This document shows positions 48,137 through 59,945 of a stretch of DNA of 64,000 nt, one piece after another. The notes under the pieces were generated by a model that was not told the DNA's origin, did not search any database, and was given only the letters and a program-made list of their open reading frames with translations. A program made the position numbers and the translations under genes. Source of the stretch: Paracyclopina nana (Eukaryota; Arthropoda; Copepoda; Cyclopoida; Cyclopettidae); assembly GCA_019096065.1 (NCBI GenBank), contig JAGUCH010000007.1, forward strand, positions 5,540,501-5,604,500, written 5' to 3'. Every line of letters starts with the position of its first letter. Positions within the stretch are counted from its first letter, which is position 1.

Positions 48137-49447
48137 GCTTTTTTCCTCAAAATATGGCGTCTATCATATTTTAGAAACTAAGTCATGTCTTTTAGGATAT
48201 GTTTCGCAGATAGTAAAGCTAGCATGCTATATTTTAAGAATATTTATCAACTCGAATGCATGCACCTTGGGTGCTTAGGTGCGACCCCTCGTGGGCTTTC
48301 TCAAGATCACCTAAAAATAACGAAAGCTTCTACTATGTGTTATAGTAGATAGCTGTGAGCCGGTCATGCAAACTTTTCGCCTTCTTCGCCAAAGAGAAAA
48401 TTGAGGAAAGCTTTCCACAATTATGACAATCTCGAGATGACATGAAAAAGCATTTCCTCAGGACATGTTTTCCCCATCTGGGGTAAAAGCTGAGAAAAGG
48501 TCGAATTTTCCATGATGATTTGCAGCATGAGTTTCGAGATGATTTTCTTAATTTTTCCGATTCAACTTGAAGTAAGCAAACCAAATTAGTTACTTTTATG
48601 ACCCCAGGAGTCGAACCAAACTATTGATACTGAAAAATGAGGTATGACAAATGGAAATCAATACAATAAAATCTTAAGAGAATTCCAATATGCTTAGGTA
48701 TATATTGCATGCCAAAACTAATTCATGGAAAGAATGACGCGTGGATGACCAAATTATTGATCTATTACGTACAATTATGGGCAATTGGTGATCAAGTTTG
48801 TGGTGCTAACGCCATCAGAATCAGCTATCAAATGTCAAGTGATAGAAAGCAATGATGTCAATGTATCATCATTGCCATGATCAAAGACTTGAAAACTATG
48901 ATCAAAATCAAAGTGATGGCCCAATCTTTGCCATAATCTCAAAATACGTACATTTTCTGAAATATTCACTTGTTGATTTTACTCAAATGGGAAAACTGAA
49001 CGCGCGTGACTTTGAAATCTGATAAGCTAGCTATTCAATTCACTTTTCATTATAGGTTGGAAAAAGCTTAGACTCTAAAAGTCTAAAAATGTGGTGTTCA
49101 TCCACGTCATTTTCCCTTAACATGAGAAAACTTATGATTTCAAGACTCCGTCAGTTTCATACTTAGGAACATGATTTCACATTGAAAACTATAGCAAGCA
49201 AGACAAATGTAGTTCGGTAAACTGACGCGAGAGCTTTTTGGTGTCGCTAGTGGTCAGGGGGGCTTATTTGGCTCAAGATTCAAAAAAATGCTTTTTGATA
49301 GTAATTGACTTTTTATATTTTCCATACACTGATTTTGAAAACGAAAATGAATTTTTTTTGTCATTACTCACCGTATACCACACTGTACAATTCGCGAACA
49401 CCACATCAATCCTTGACGAACTTCAATATCCAGGCGAACTACAATTA

Positions 49448-49669
49448 GGCCTGGTTCACCTGCGATATTATGATCAAAATATCGAGCGATATTATGCTGA
49501 TATTTGCAAATATGAGGTACTTCCAATATCATTTCTCAGATTTTTTCTTCGGATTCGGTCTTTTGGTACCAAAAGCCATCCTACTACAGTATCTAAATTC
49601 TCAGTTTCTCAGTATTTCGCTCAGATATTTTGACAAAATATCAGATATTATAAGCAGGTGAACCATGCC
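49448..49669 (+). mobile_element. PIF/Harbinger-like MITE, copy 1
   Basis: 222 bp with terminal inverted repeats GGCCTGGTTCACCTGC / GCAGGTGAACCATGCC and a perfect TTA target duplication (49445-49447 and 49670-49672). A three-base TWA duplication is typical of PIF/Harbinger. No open reading frame of note. Confidence 0.88.
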
Positions 49670-50353
49670 TTAATGCGTTAAGAAACAAGTTTTGATTTGG
49701 TGAGCGTACGGTATTATTTTGGTTTGGTTCTGAATTTCAGCTTGTAAAATTGACGACTTCTTGACAGAATTCAACCAGGCCTCATAAAAATGCAGTTTTC
49801 CGAAGATATTTTTTGAAAAAAAGGCCTTATTCCAACCAAAAATTCAAAAAAAGGTTTATTTTTGAAAAGGTCCTGCTCACTTGTTCAACAATTTGCCATA
49901 TTTCGGCTAAATGTAGTGCAAAAATCCTCAAATTGCAGCCACTATACATTTTTTCGCACCTTTTTTTCTTGACCAAATTTGGCCTCGCTTTACAATTTTT
50001 TCCATATCATGCCCATAATTTGAAGGTGAACCCTGCCTTAGTCTAACATTTGTTTAGGATTTTTGCATTAAAGTTTCATTATATCTATGTTTTTTTATAT
50101 GGCGAATTTTGAGTGATTGAGTCAGTTTTAGGCTTGTTTTGTCTTTATTTATAATTGACTGTGAGCTTGCTCAATGCTTGTATTTAAAACATACAACAGA
50201 AGCAAATTAGCAAAATCTGCTTAGCATTTGAAAGTGGTTGTGGATAAATACAGAAAAATTCTCATAACGATGTAATGATATGACATGACAGAGCTGAGTT
50301 TGTAATACTGTGACATTGACAATTTGGACTTATGTAAGGTTGGCACATTGCCA

Positions 50354-50929
50354 TCAATGGTGCACATCCTGCTGCTGGTCATGTCCATGTCCATGGTCAT
50401 GGTTATGGCCATGGTTATGGTTATGGTGGTGGTGATGTTTGTTATGAGATGATTTCTGCCTGAGCTTGCTATCACAATAGGACTTGAACCACTGGCTCTC
50501 TGGCTTGGGATGATCCTTGTATAATCTGTAGCAAATTGTGCCCTTGGCATGCCCATGAAGACTCTGAGGCTTTTGATGATGATGATGATGAACTACTGAT
50601 GATGATGGAAGATCCAGCATGGATGAGTCTTCACTTGGCGACAATGACACTTGGTGCATTGGTGGATTGAAGATCATTCTGCAAATGGAAAAGAGGGCAA
50701 AGAATCAGTTAAATTGTCTATAAATCATCAATGTTTAATTTCAAAATTCAAATCTCATATTTAAGTGGGAAAGCTTTTTATTTTCAGTTTTTAAGACTGA
50801 AATTTATTGCTGAGTTTTGAAAACTGCTGTAGGACTTAATTTGAACTTAATTTACCTTGCTTCGGTGGTTGAAAAGAGGCAATTGAGTAGTGGAAAGGCT
50901 GCGACCACAGCCACAAATGAGACTTTCAT
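50354..50929 (-). CDS. Small secreted histidine-rich protein
   Basis: Exons 50856-50929 and 50354-50678 give 132 aa. The first exon encodes a signal peptide (MKVSFVAVVAAFPLLNCLFS). The mature protein has one HHHHH run near residue 55, two Cys (CYRLYK, YCDSK) and a C-terminal HKHHHHHNHNHGHNHDHG-type tract of alternating His with Asn, Asp or Gly. Such tracts bind Zn, Cu or Ni ions; metal binding is an inference. The DNA behind the tract is a GGTCATGG/GGTTATGG-like simple repeat, so its length may vary. No homologue is recognised. Confidence 0.7.
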
Positions 50930-53900
50930 TTTTTAACTTTTTGCTGTTGAGCTGTTTTGTAGTTTGGTGTTGCTGCTGCGAGAGCAAATTGAAAACTGAT
51001 GGCGACTGTGGACAAACTGCTCGCTTTTATAGCAAATCTGCTTTCCAATTATCGAGTATAGCAGAGCAAATGTCTTTTTCAAATTGTTGCATCATCTTTC
51101 CATCAGGTTACATCAGCCCGCGCGCAAGGTTTTTTTACAAGGAATTTTACGGGAAATCGTCATGCACGCGCGCGCGCGCGGGTCAAACCACGCGCTCGTT
51201 TGACGGTAAAAAGTGCGTGCATGATTGTAAACAAACACACGTGGTTGCCTTGTGATTTCGGTGGAAAGCATGATGGTCATGCATGAATTTTTGAGCCCAC
51301 CTGACTATTTCTGTGTTTGATCAGCTGAGTGTGCATGATGCATCCAGGCGTTTTACACGTGCACACTGGATTATTTTGTGGATGTGGCGTGATTTGTGTG
51401 ATGTTCATCTACGAACGTCAACGCTTCTTATCACTAGTTTTAATGTTTGCTTTTGGCGAGATTTTTGTGTGCTGTTCATCTACGCACGTCAACGTTGCTT
51501 ATCGTCGTTACTTTGAATGTTTGCTTTTGGCTACATATTCGTTTTTGTCGCCAAGAGCGGGATTTCTTCAACACGAATAAATATTTTAATACGAATATTG
51601 ATTCTTGAATTTTTACCTTAAATGATCAGTTGAAAAAACTGTAAATAATTTTTCGTTAAGGCTTCCATACGTACATGAACACCTCAAATCCTTATTATGA
51701 GAGCCAAGAATTTTTTACTAATAGAAAATTATCCGGATATAGAAAGATGTTGAAATTGCCCTATTTTTAAATCACTCTTTGTTTTCATGGAAACTTTTGC
51801 TTTTATTGTAGAGTTGCCTCTCGGAGACGGAATTCTGGCTAAGCATCAATCTCGTTTTTTCTTTCGGGAAACGGCGCAATGCAATTCTCAGATATGCTCA
51901 TTTATGCGCTAGGCAACGCGACAGAAACTCATATTTAGTTAATTGCAGCAATTCACGGTCAAGGGCTCTCTGTTGGCTTTGTAAGGTGACCCAAAATTGC
52001 GTGCACTTGTTAGTGCAATCGAGTGGTTTTGCTTCTGTGGTCAATGACTGAAGAATCTTACGCAGTTGTCGAAAATGTCAACACATTCTTCAATTTCTTT
52101 TTCTCGACAAGATCACTTGATATTGACTTGTAAAAGCTTGTCTGCGATTTCTGCTGGCTTTTTAATTGCCCCTGGCTTGTACTTTTTTCAACTCAGATCT
52201 GAAAATTAATTTGATGGGTGATAGTCCAGTTTATTAATACGATCAATTTGAACAGGGAAGTGATTTGCCAAAAAGGTGACAAAAATGAACTTATTTTCTG
52301 CATAGCGAGAATGATTTTGCAGATTGACCCATTCACCCCTAAATTGAATTTCTTAAAATACCATAATTACTCCTGATAGTTTAGTGTTACCAAATGCGGT
52401 TTTCTTAAAATTGGCAAATTGGCCAAAGAAGCAATTTATGTTCAAATTTGCTTTTCGGACAGGAAAAAATTGCTTATTTCAACCTAAATTCTAATTAAAG
52501 GTTCCCATAATGAAAAATAGGAACTTTTATGAAAATAATAAATCTCCTTTTTCAAAGTTTGTAGAAAAGTTCTCTAATTGAGCCAAATGGCTTTCTTTTA
52601 TGCGGAAGGCAGCCATTATTGCACAGTAATCTTGAAAATTATAAAATTATCTAATAAGCTTGAAAATGGTCAATTATGGTGTTGTAAACACTCTATGATT
52701 CAGGTAATCAGGTAATTGCAGAAAGTATGAATACTTCTATGAAGCAGTCATTGTAATCGTTTACTTCTGATAATGTGATTTTCTCCATTGTTTCCCCAAC
52801 TTTACAGAAATTATCAACAAATTGGTTTTAGTTTTCTAAATTGGAATTTTAAAAAATCTTTTTTTTTTTTTTGCTTAACACAGAAAAAATTGGGAAAAGC
52901 TGGTTGATTGATGGCTCGCAACCTCGGTCGATATGACGGAAGTTTTTTCCGCGAAAATCCTGAATAGCGCAATGATTCATCGCATGCGCGCGCGTTGCGT
53001 TTACCCATCGCAAATGAATCAACTCGTTACACAGGTGTGTGCAATAACAACAATACCTTGTACAACTACACACTTTGTCAGCGCAAATACGATTGCTACA
53101 CGGGCAAAATGACGTATCAAAGTTCGTATGAATGACGCCAAAAAAATGCCTTAAATATCGTTTACTTTGAAATTCATGAACCACGTGGCAAAAAGAACGT
53201 GTTTTCCTTTCACTCCGTTTGTTGACATTTATATGTGCTGCTACAATTGTTTTGGTGAATTTCGTGGCGGAAGAAAAAGGTGAAAATTGTGATTTTGAAC
53301 TTATATTGACCGGCCTCAAGTTTGCTTTGCGAGGAACGTGCCAAGATTAATCAGGCGCGCAAGAAAACTTTTATTTGGCCCGTCCAATTCTCATCGAAAA
53401 GCAGGTACATTTTCAGTTTTTAATTAACTTACTTGATTTGTAAAATATTTTCTATTCCAAACGAAGTTTGACAAACTGTTGTTAAAAAAGCTTTTCTATA
53501 ACTCAGTTCAGTTTCACGTATTCAAAAACATATTTATTTGCATTATTGTTAGCTATAACTGCTTACTTTTAAAGCTCTTTTTGCTAAATAATGGTTATTT
53601 TTGAAAAGTCAAAATTCAGCACTTTAATTCATGTAGCATTTCAGTTTAGAGTCATGAGTCTCATTTTTATTGATTCACTCTTTTAAAAAAGGCAGGAAAC
53701 CACATTTGATTTCATTGCCTGCAATTTCGCATAAAATGGAGCAATAAAAAATAAAAATGCAGTAGATGATAATCGCACGTGCCGCAAAACGTAATTCACC
53801 TTTGAAATTTGATGTGAAGAATAAGCTCAGATTTCCTTTGAATCAGTTTCAGTGTGGCAATAGCAGAGTTGTACAGTAGAGAGTAAGAGGTTGCGTGGTG

Positions 53901-54500
53901 ACACAAACGGGCAAAGGTGGGAAATGCTTTACCATGGACCTGCATGGTTGTTGCTTGATCCATTGCATTGGTGGCCAATAAGTGCACAGGCATGCCAACC
54001 TTGCCTAGAGTGGTGCCATTTCACGGAAAAACAACAAAGTAATAAACATAGCTTCATCTCTTACTGGAAAATTCAAAATCACGCCAAATACTTACGATTT
54101 GGATTTTATTTTATTAAAGTGCAATTTTAAAATTAGTTAGTGATTATTCGCGTCATTGTTTGTTTTTGATTGTTTTTTAAAGAGCGTCTAATTTTCCGCA
54201 ATCCACTAAATTAAGGCGCAATTTTGTATTATATTCAATTCAGTGTTTCATAATTAGCATATAGAACAAAAAGAGGCTTTTTTTCAAAAGTAATGTCCTT
54301 GGATGGAATTTTAACATAAAACTAGGTAGCCATGCAAAAACAGCTGACTCACGCATATTTTGGTGATTTCGAAGCAATTTCATGCCCAACATCACGTTTT
54401 TGTCCTAAAAATACAGCGTATGTAACTGTTATGCATTTGCAGATTGCATCAAATCTTATGCAGTCTAGCTGATTGCCTAATGCTATTTGAGGCAACAAAT
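50930..54500. other. Long AT-rich spacer without a supported gene
   Basis: A (CG)n-like patch lies at 51165-51185 and ACGTG-type words at about 51230-51370. A truncated hairpin-element relic is at about 53638-53695 (TTTCAGTTT...GAGTCTCATT). Open frames at 51.3 kb and 52.8-53.3 kb are short, Cys/His-rich by chance and show no splice partners. Confidence 0.4.
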
Positions 54501-54521
54501 ATGTGCCCTATAATATCTATT

Positions 54522-54702
54522 TATATATGTAAACAATTTATAAAACAAGCTAATAAAATAGCTGAGCAAATTTTGTAAAGTAAAAATCGAGTGGCAACTT
54601 TGCGGGCTCGAGCTTGCGAGAGCCAAGTAATGCTACGAGATTTTTACTTTGTAAAATGAGCTCAGACATTTTGTAAGCCTGTTTTATAATTTGTTTACAT
54701 AT
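54522..54702. repeat. Foldback element with about 80-bp arms
   Basis: The left arm, beginning ATATATGTAAACAATTTATA, and the right arm, ending TATAATTTGTTTACATATAT, are imperfect reverse complements with inner TTTTGTAAAGTAAAAATC / GATTTTTACTTTGTAAAA matching as well. The tip GGCTCGAGCTTGCGAGAGCC forms its own small hairpin. Confidence 0.8.
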
Positions 54703-54709
54703 ATATACG

Positions 54710-55547
54710 ATTTTATATGATGGAAAGTAATTTTCAAATGTTAATGAAGTTACCAGACCAGGCAATCTTGACTTAGCATTTGATCCATTACTTTGAGGGC
54801 TTGGGTTGAGAGGCCCTCAGTAGTGCAAGAGTAGCCGAAAGTGTGTGTCTAACCTAAAACATACTAGTCACTAATTTGTGTCTACTCAAAAAGTACTGTG
54901 CCAAAAGGTGTCTATCATAAAGTATACTAGTCCTTGAAATCTGTCTACGCTAAAAGTGCTATGCCAAAAGGTGTCTAAATAAAAATATCTTGACTTTCTA
55001 ACAAAATCCAACTATGCCAAAAGGTGTCTACACTAAAGCATAGACATTTTCTAACCTAAAGTAACTTGGCGTGTCTAACTTAAAACGACTTGACTTTCTA
55101 ACATAAAAAGTTCACCCGTGCATTTTGAATTTGGCACTTTTTGAAACTAAAAGATGTGTTAGATCAAGTTTTGTCTGGTATCTCTGATAGAGACTCTACT
55201 CCTCTGCTAAGCTTTGCTCAGCTTAGAAGAAGAATAAAAAGGAATTCTAACAACAATTTTTTCTATCTGTAGTGGTAGCTCAGTCAGAAGAGTGTCGGAT
55301 TCCTAATCTAGATGATCAGGGTTCGATCCCCATGCAAGGCATTTTTTCTCCTTTTTTCTGCAATGGGATTTACTTCTTGGACAATATCTGGTCAAACAGA
55401 GGAGCAACACACCTTATAAAATACTTTATAATGTGTGTCACTTGATAAAGTTAAACGTCAGAACCTTTATATATGTGTAGTAATATGAACTGAGACAAAT
55501 TGGTAAACTGAATTATACATGCGAAAATTACTTTCCATCATATAAAA
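54710..55547. mobile_element. Nonautonomous element with 26-bp perfect inverted repeats
   Basis: ATTTTATATGATGGAAAGTA... (54710-54735) recurs as an exact reverse complement at 55522-55547, with weaker similarity continuing inward for about 20 bp. The interior holds a degenerate tandem repeat (54840-55130) with TGCCAAAAGGTGTCTA at 54899, 54961 and 55014, and a tRNA-like sequence. No clear target duplication is seen. Confidence 0.7.
55269..55341 (+). repeat. tRNA-like sequence (pseudo-tRNA or SINE head)
   Basis: A-box TAGCTCAGTCAGAAGAG, anticodon-loop-like TTCCTAA and B-box GGTTCGATCCC are correctly spaced, followed by TTTTTT at 55342. Three acceptor pairs and two T-stem pairs fail, so a working tRNA is unlikely. 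A CCT (Arg) anticodon would be read. It lies inside the inverted-repeat element. Confidence 0.55.
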
Positions 55548-55958
55548 TAAGAAACTCCTAATTGCGTCCTTATAAATACCACAAATGGGAAAATTCAGCT
55601 ATTTTGGGCTGGCCAGCAAATCCTAAAAAGTGTATCCAATCTCTTTACATTATAGGTTTTCAATCCTGTTTTTGGTGGTAGTGCGGCAAATTCTCGGGAT
55701 TGGCCCCGCCCTACTTACATTCTACACACATCCATAGAAGAACCACATTACCTGAAGCCTCTACTACACTGCTATGTAGTGGCACAGTGGCTTGCAAGCA
55801 GCAGCAGCATAAAGCTGCCTGTAGCCAGTTTTCCCCCAAACCTGGCTGCGTCAAAACACTGAATTCCCTGTGAAAAGCAAGAAGATGAATAACACTAATA
55901 ATAATAATACCTGAGTGTGGAAAGCAAATAGCAGCTGAAAATCCACCTAGTGTCAAAA

Positions 55959-58900
55959 ATGTCGTATAGGCCAGACCAAATGCGCTATGGCAACATTCAC
56001 CCGAACGACTACGCCAATTGGGGCTACATCATCCTCTACTTGGTCGTCATTTTGGCCAGTGTCCTCGGAAACAGCCTCTTCTTGGCCACCATCAAAAAGT
56101 GCCAGCAATTCAGAAGGACTCACCACCTTTTCCTGGCTGTGGTGGCCATCAGAGACTTGATTGTCACCATAGCTGTGGTCCCCTTTGTCATTGACAGCCA
56201 AGTAAGTTTTTTTTTAAATTAGCTGAGATTTGCTGAGATTGAGGGATCAGCTGAAAATACTGAGAGCCTCTAAGCACAGCCTCATTTTTGCTGAGCATTC
56301 TTGTAATGCTGAGAAAGAGGGCTTTGTGTCAGTTGAAAGAACAAAGAAAGTACTGAGAATGTCCTTTATAAGTTTTAATGATGCAAAATCAAAGCTACTT
56401 GAAAATACTGAGTTGTTATTAAAACTCAGTTCATTTGAAAAGTTGAATTTGCTGAGTTTTCGTTTCAGATCCGCTCAGCTATTGAATGCTGAGAAACTAC
56501 TGAGACTAAGATGAAAAAGAGCTTGAAATCACTGAAAGTATACAAAATGCTGAGATGAATGTACAAAAAGGGTTGTTTCCATGATCAAGATTATCCTGGA
56601 AAAAATGGCTTGAAATACTGAGAGGAAGGGAAAAGTAGCATGAGTTTTCCCATTATTATGAAACTCTAATTGTTATAGGAACAAAGAAACATGCACAGGG
56701 TGGGGCAAAAATAAAAAAAAGGGAAAATTGTCCAACTTAGTTGACTAATCCAAATTTTTTTCATTTTGGTGGATTTGTCTTGTTTTTTGGGTTGGTCCCT
56801 CGATCTACCTAAAATCCTGCATGGCAACTATGCACCGGTTTTTTTGGCGGGAAAGTCCACATCACCTCATTTTTGCTAAAGTAAACAAACCAGTGGCGTG
56901 ACTTTTCTTTGTTTCTACCTTTAATTTCAAACATCAGCATATTGATTGAAGCAAAAACCACATTTTTTTCTAGTAATCTGAGGAGCAAGTTTTTCTGTAA
57001 TAATTATGCTAAAGCAGCATAAAGGTGAAAAACCAGAGTATCATATGATGAAAAGCCACCTAATTAAAGCTCTCAGTTTCTTTCCTGTAACTTTGCAAAT
57101 GGCTAGAATTGCTGAGGCAAAGTTGGCATTATCCTTAGCTGCTCGATTTCAGTATTATGAACTGAAAATTAATTAGTGGGAAGAAATCATTACTGCCAAA
57201 TTTGATTTGCAAGCTTTATTCTGGCAAAAAATTCTTAATGTATCACAACTCAAATAGCAACCTGAAATAGCACATTTATGGCAAAATTACAAAATAATGC
57301 TCCTCCATTATATAGTTTTGTTCACAAAAAAGTACTAAAGATACTATTGTGTTACAGGCTGTCAATTTGATGCAGTGGAAAAGTGGGGACATCATGTGCA
57401 AGTTGTTCAGTTTTCTGCACTATGGCACCATGTCCAGCCATGCCTTTCTGCTGGTCTTTCTCCTCCTGTTCCTCTACTTTTGGTACAGGAAACAAGAAGC
57501 TTACATGACTGAAGATGGTACAACTGTGGTGAGGCAAACCAAAATGCACAAATGGGCCATCCCACTGGCCTGGGTCATCGGGCTGGGCCTGGCCATCCCA
57601 GCCGGAGCCTTGGCATCCGTGAATCTCAACCAGAACACTGGCATCCAAAGCTGCGCCATTTGGGATGGCAGGGGGAGCAGCTCCAATGGATACAAGGTGG
57701 CTGTATCCAATGTATTCGTCTCGTTTCTGGTCCCACTTCTCATCATCATTTTCCCCTTCATTGCCCTGCTCATGCAAGTCTGTGGTGGCAGGGAGCCAAG
57801 GTATGAAAAATTATTGGCTTAGGGATTGCCCCCATTTTACTTGAATTTTGCCTAATATCGAAAGATTTACCATGAATCTAAATATTGACGTTTCTCCGGA
57901 TTAAGGACTATTGGGCATTATATAGCTAAGAGTTGAGTAACGAAGTTGATCTAATCTGTGCTCTCGATGATGATTATATCAACTTTTTGTGGCATAATGT
58001 CAAATCAAATTGGAGTTTAATGAGTCCGGATTGTCATCCTCGTAATTTGATGTCAGTCCCAGAAACTGAATTTGTAATATAATACGTCAAAGTGTAGGTG
58101 AAAGTATCCGTATTGAAGAACGACTTTTCAGGTTGGATCCACCGCATAATCGAAATGCCATGACAGCATTGGCCCTTGGTGTCATCTTTGTGGGCACTCG
58201 AGCCCCATTTGAGGTCTATGAGCTGATGAAGCTCTTCCAGCACAGTGGAATAGGCCTCAAAGCCAATCCCACGTGGGGAACTCCCTATGCTTATTGGACC
58301 TTTGAAACTGACATAGTTCTCAATGCAATCATCTTCGTGGCATGTGCACTGCATCCCATTGTCTACTTTGCGCTCAATCCGGAATACAGAGCTGGACTTG
58401 TCACCGTGTGGAAGACCATGAGCTGCAACCAGACTCCGGCTGAGGTAACCTAATAAAGTTCACAAATTTAGTCATTATACTACGTTGAAAAAAATTGGTC
58501 ATTTCTCCAATTGCAGAGAGTGCAGCAAATGCAGATGCAGCAGCAGAAAAGAGCTAATCCTAGGCAGTATCCAAACAATGGATCAGGTCCGATCATCAAG
58601 AACAACAGAGCCCCGAATTACATCAGGGGAGGCCAAGAGCCTTTGCTGCAAGGCAATCAGCCTCAAATCATGGCATCTGCGGCTGGTCAGCCTCAGTACT
58701 ATCCTTACCCACAAGGATACCAGTACATCCAACAGCAGCCAGGCGTGGTCTATCCTCAACCAGGGCCTCAATACTTGTTTCCGGATCATGCCCTCATGGT
58801 TCCATCATTTGACAACAGGTATGTATAACTATGAAACAAACTGTTTTTGGTAATCTTGACTGCTGAAATTCAGTTTGACAAGCTGAAAGCCAAATTGAAG

Positions 58901-59945
58901 AATTACTTTTTTTTGTAAATCCAATTTTGAACTGATTATTGAGGAGATTTTACTTTTTCCAGTTTTGAGAGGACTTCACCGTTGCTTCCTGCTGTATTTG
59001 AATACGATGGCCTGAAATACATCGATACAGCCAGGGTCGAGCCCAGGAAGGCCTACAGCCCCGAGAAGACCCCACCCAAAACCCCGGAGACACCCCACTT
59101 TTCACATACCCCGTTTGTGCCCCCCACGCAAAACATGATCATCAATCCGGATCCAGTGTGGCCAGCCGTGAGCAGGGCAGCCAACAATCAGACTAATCAA
59201 AGCTTTGACATGCCCATAGCCACTTCTGAAAAGAAGCCCTCACGGGCTGAAGGGTTCGAAATGGAGACCCTGGATGGCAGCCCTGGAAACACTCTTAGGG
59301 AACGTAACCGGAGGATCGCCTCGCCTCCGACTTCACCAGTCCAGGATCTGGATGAAGACACCAGGGTTGAAATGCTCCAGGAAAGCCCTGGAAGTCGAAA
59401 TCGAAGGAGACAGTCCGAAAACCAGCCTCCTCCAAAGGTATAAGGGAATAAATTAATTTTTGCCATTTCTGCCAATGAAAATCCGGGCGCAAATTTGGCC
59501 TTTACTATCTGACTTTTAACCAAAATTACGCAACTAGCATGCAAATACTATCATGATGATACAAGCTTTCTAATGTAATGAAGTAGATGAAGGCAAAATT
59601 GAAAATGAGTATTTTTCTGAGGCCTGCACTGCAAATAATGTTATTTTAACGACTGCTTTCTCTTTCTCATGAAATATGCAGCGTCTGCAGGAATCTGAAG
59701 TTGTTTAAGTCACTCAGTGAGTTCAACTCCCCCTTTTTATATAGGCATGCTAAACTAATTAATCTATTGGATCATTTTAGGCGAACCGAACCAATGGGAA
59801 TCACAATGCCATGGGAAGTCGTCCAATCAGTCCCAATTCCGCAGCAGCACAAGACAATGTCGAAATCGTAATCACAGGTCGAACCAGATCAAGGCAGGAT
59901 TTGTGCCCGGAAGTGCCCAAGAGCAAATTTGAGCATGCAGTCTGA
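55959..59945 (+). CDS. Orphan class-A-like G-protein-coupled receptor with long Pro-rich tail
   Basis: Exons 55959-56201, 57358-57800, 58132-58444, 58517-58818, 58963-59437 and 59781-59945 give 646 aa. TM1 is YIILYLVVILASVLGNSLF with the class A GN pair. TM2 is FLAVVAIRDLIVTIAVVPFV with D. TM3 starts GDIMCKLFSFLHYG and ends FLYFWYRKQ, so DRY is replaced by WYR. TM4 contains WAIPLAWVIGLGLAIPAG. ECL2 has Cys in SCAIWDG. TM6 is ALALGVIFVGTRAPFEVYEL. TM7 ends HPIVYFALNPEYR, with NPxxY shifted or modified. The last three exons encode a ~315-residue tail rich in Gln, Pro and Ser (TPPKTPETPHF, ASPPTSPVQDL), probably a signalling scaffold. Ligand unknown. Confidence 0.82.
57146..57232 (+). repeat. 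Hairpin-headed dispersed element
   Basis: It has TTTCAGTATTATGAACTGAAA, AAATCATTACTGCC, AATTTGATTTGCAAG and CTGGCAAAAAATTC. It lies in intron 1 of the GPCR gene. Confidence 0.85.
57980..58072 (-). repeat. Hairpin-headed dispersed element
   Basis: On the minus strand it has TTCAGTTTCTGGGACTGAC, ATCAAATTACGAGG, CCGGACTCATTAAAC, AATTTGATTTGACATTATG and CCACAAAAAGTT. It lies in intron 2 of the GPCR gene, opposite in orientation to the copy in intron 1. Confidence 0.85.

Larger units (their letters stand above)
47400..50350. other. Intergenic spacer (upstream of tropomodulin)
   Basis: It contains hairpin elements at 47462-47557 and 48040-48136 and the MITE at 49448-49669. A segment at 49775-50038 opens AGGCCTCATAAA and ends GGTGAACCCTGCCT, like a decayed further element. 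A minus-strand open frame at 48333-48584 has no recognisable domain. No gene is supported. Confidence 0.4.

Noticed and set aside
48333-48584. Zinc-finger-like minus-strand frame (HNCGKL)
   Set aside because: Single frame with no proper C2H2 spacing, no splice partner and no start context.
49775-50038. Fourth copy of the Harbinger-like MITE
   Set aside because: Right end GGTGAACCCTGCCT fits, but the left end matches for only about five bases and the interior is unrelated.
52814-53319. Minus-strand frames rich in Cys and His (CYCTHLCNELIHL)
   Set aside because: Cys come from AT-rich ACA/GCA codons in random sequence; no domain pattern.
55269-55341. Functional tRNA gene
   Set aside because: A and B boxes are good but acceptor and T stems have several mismatches; kept only as tRNA-like repeat.
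58860-58945. Hairpin-headed element in GPCR intron 4 (TTCAGTTTGACAAGCTGAAA)
   Set aside because: Stem is present but the GAGTCTCATTA and ATTTGATTTG boxes are absent.
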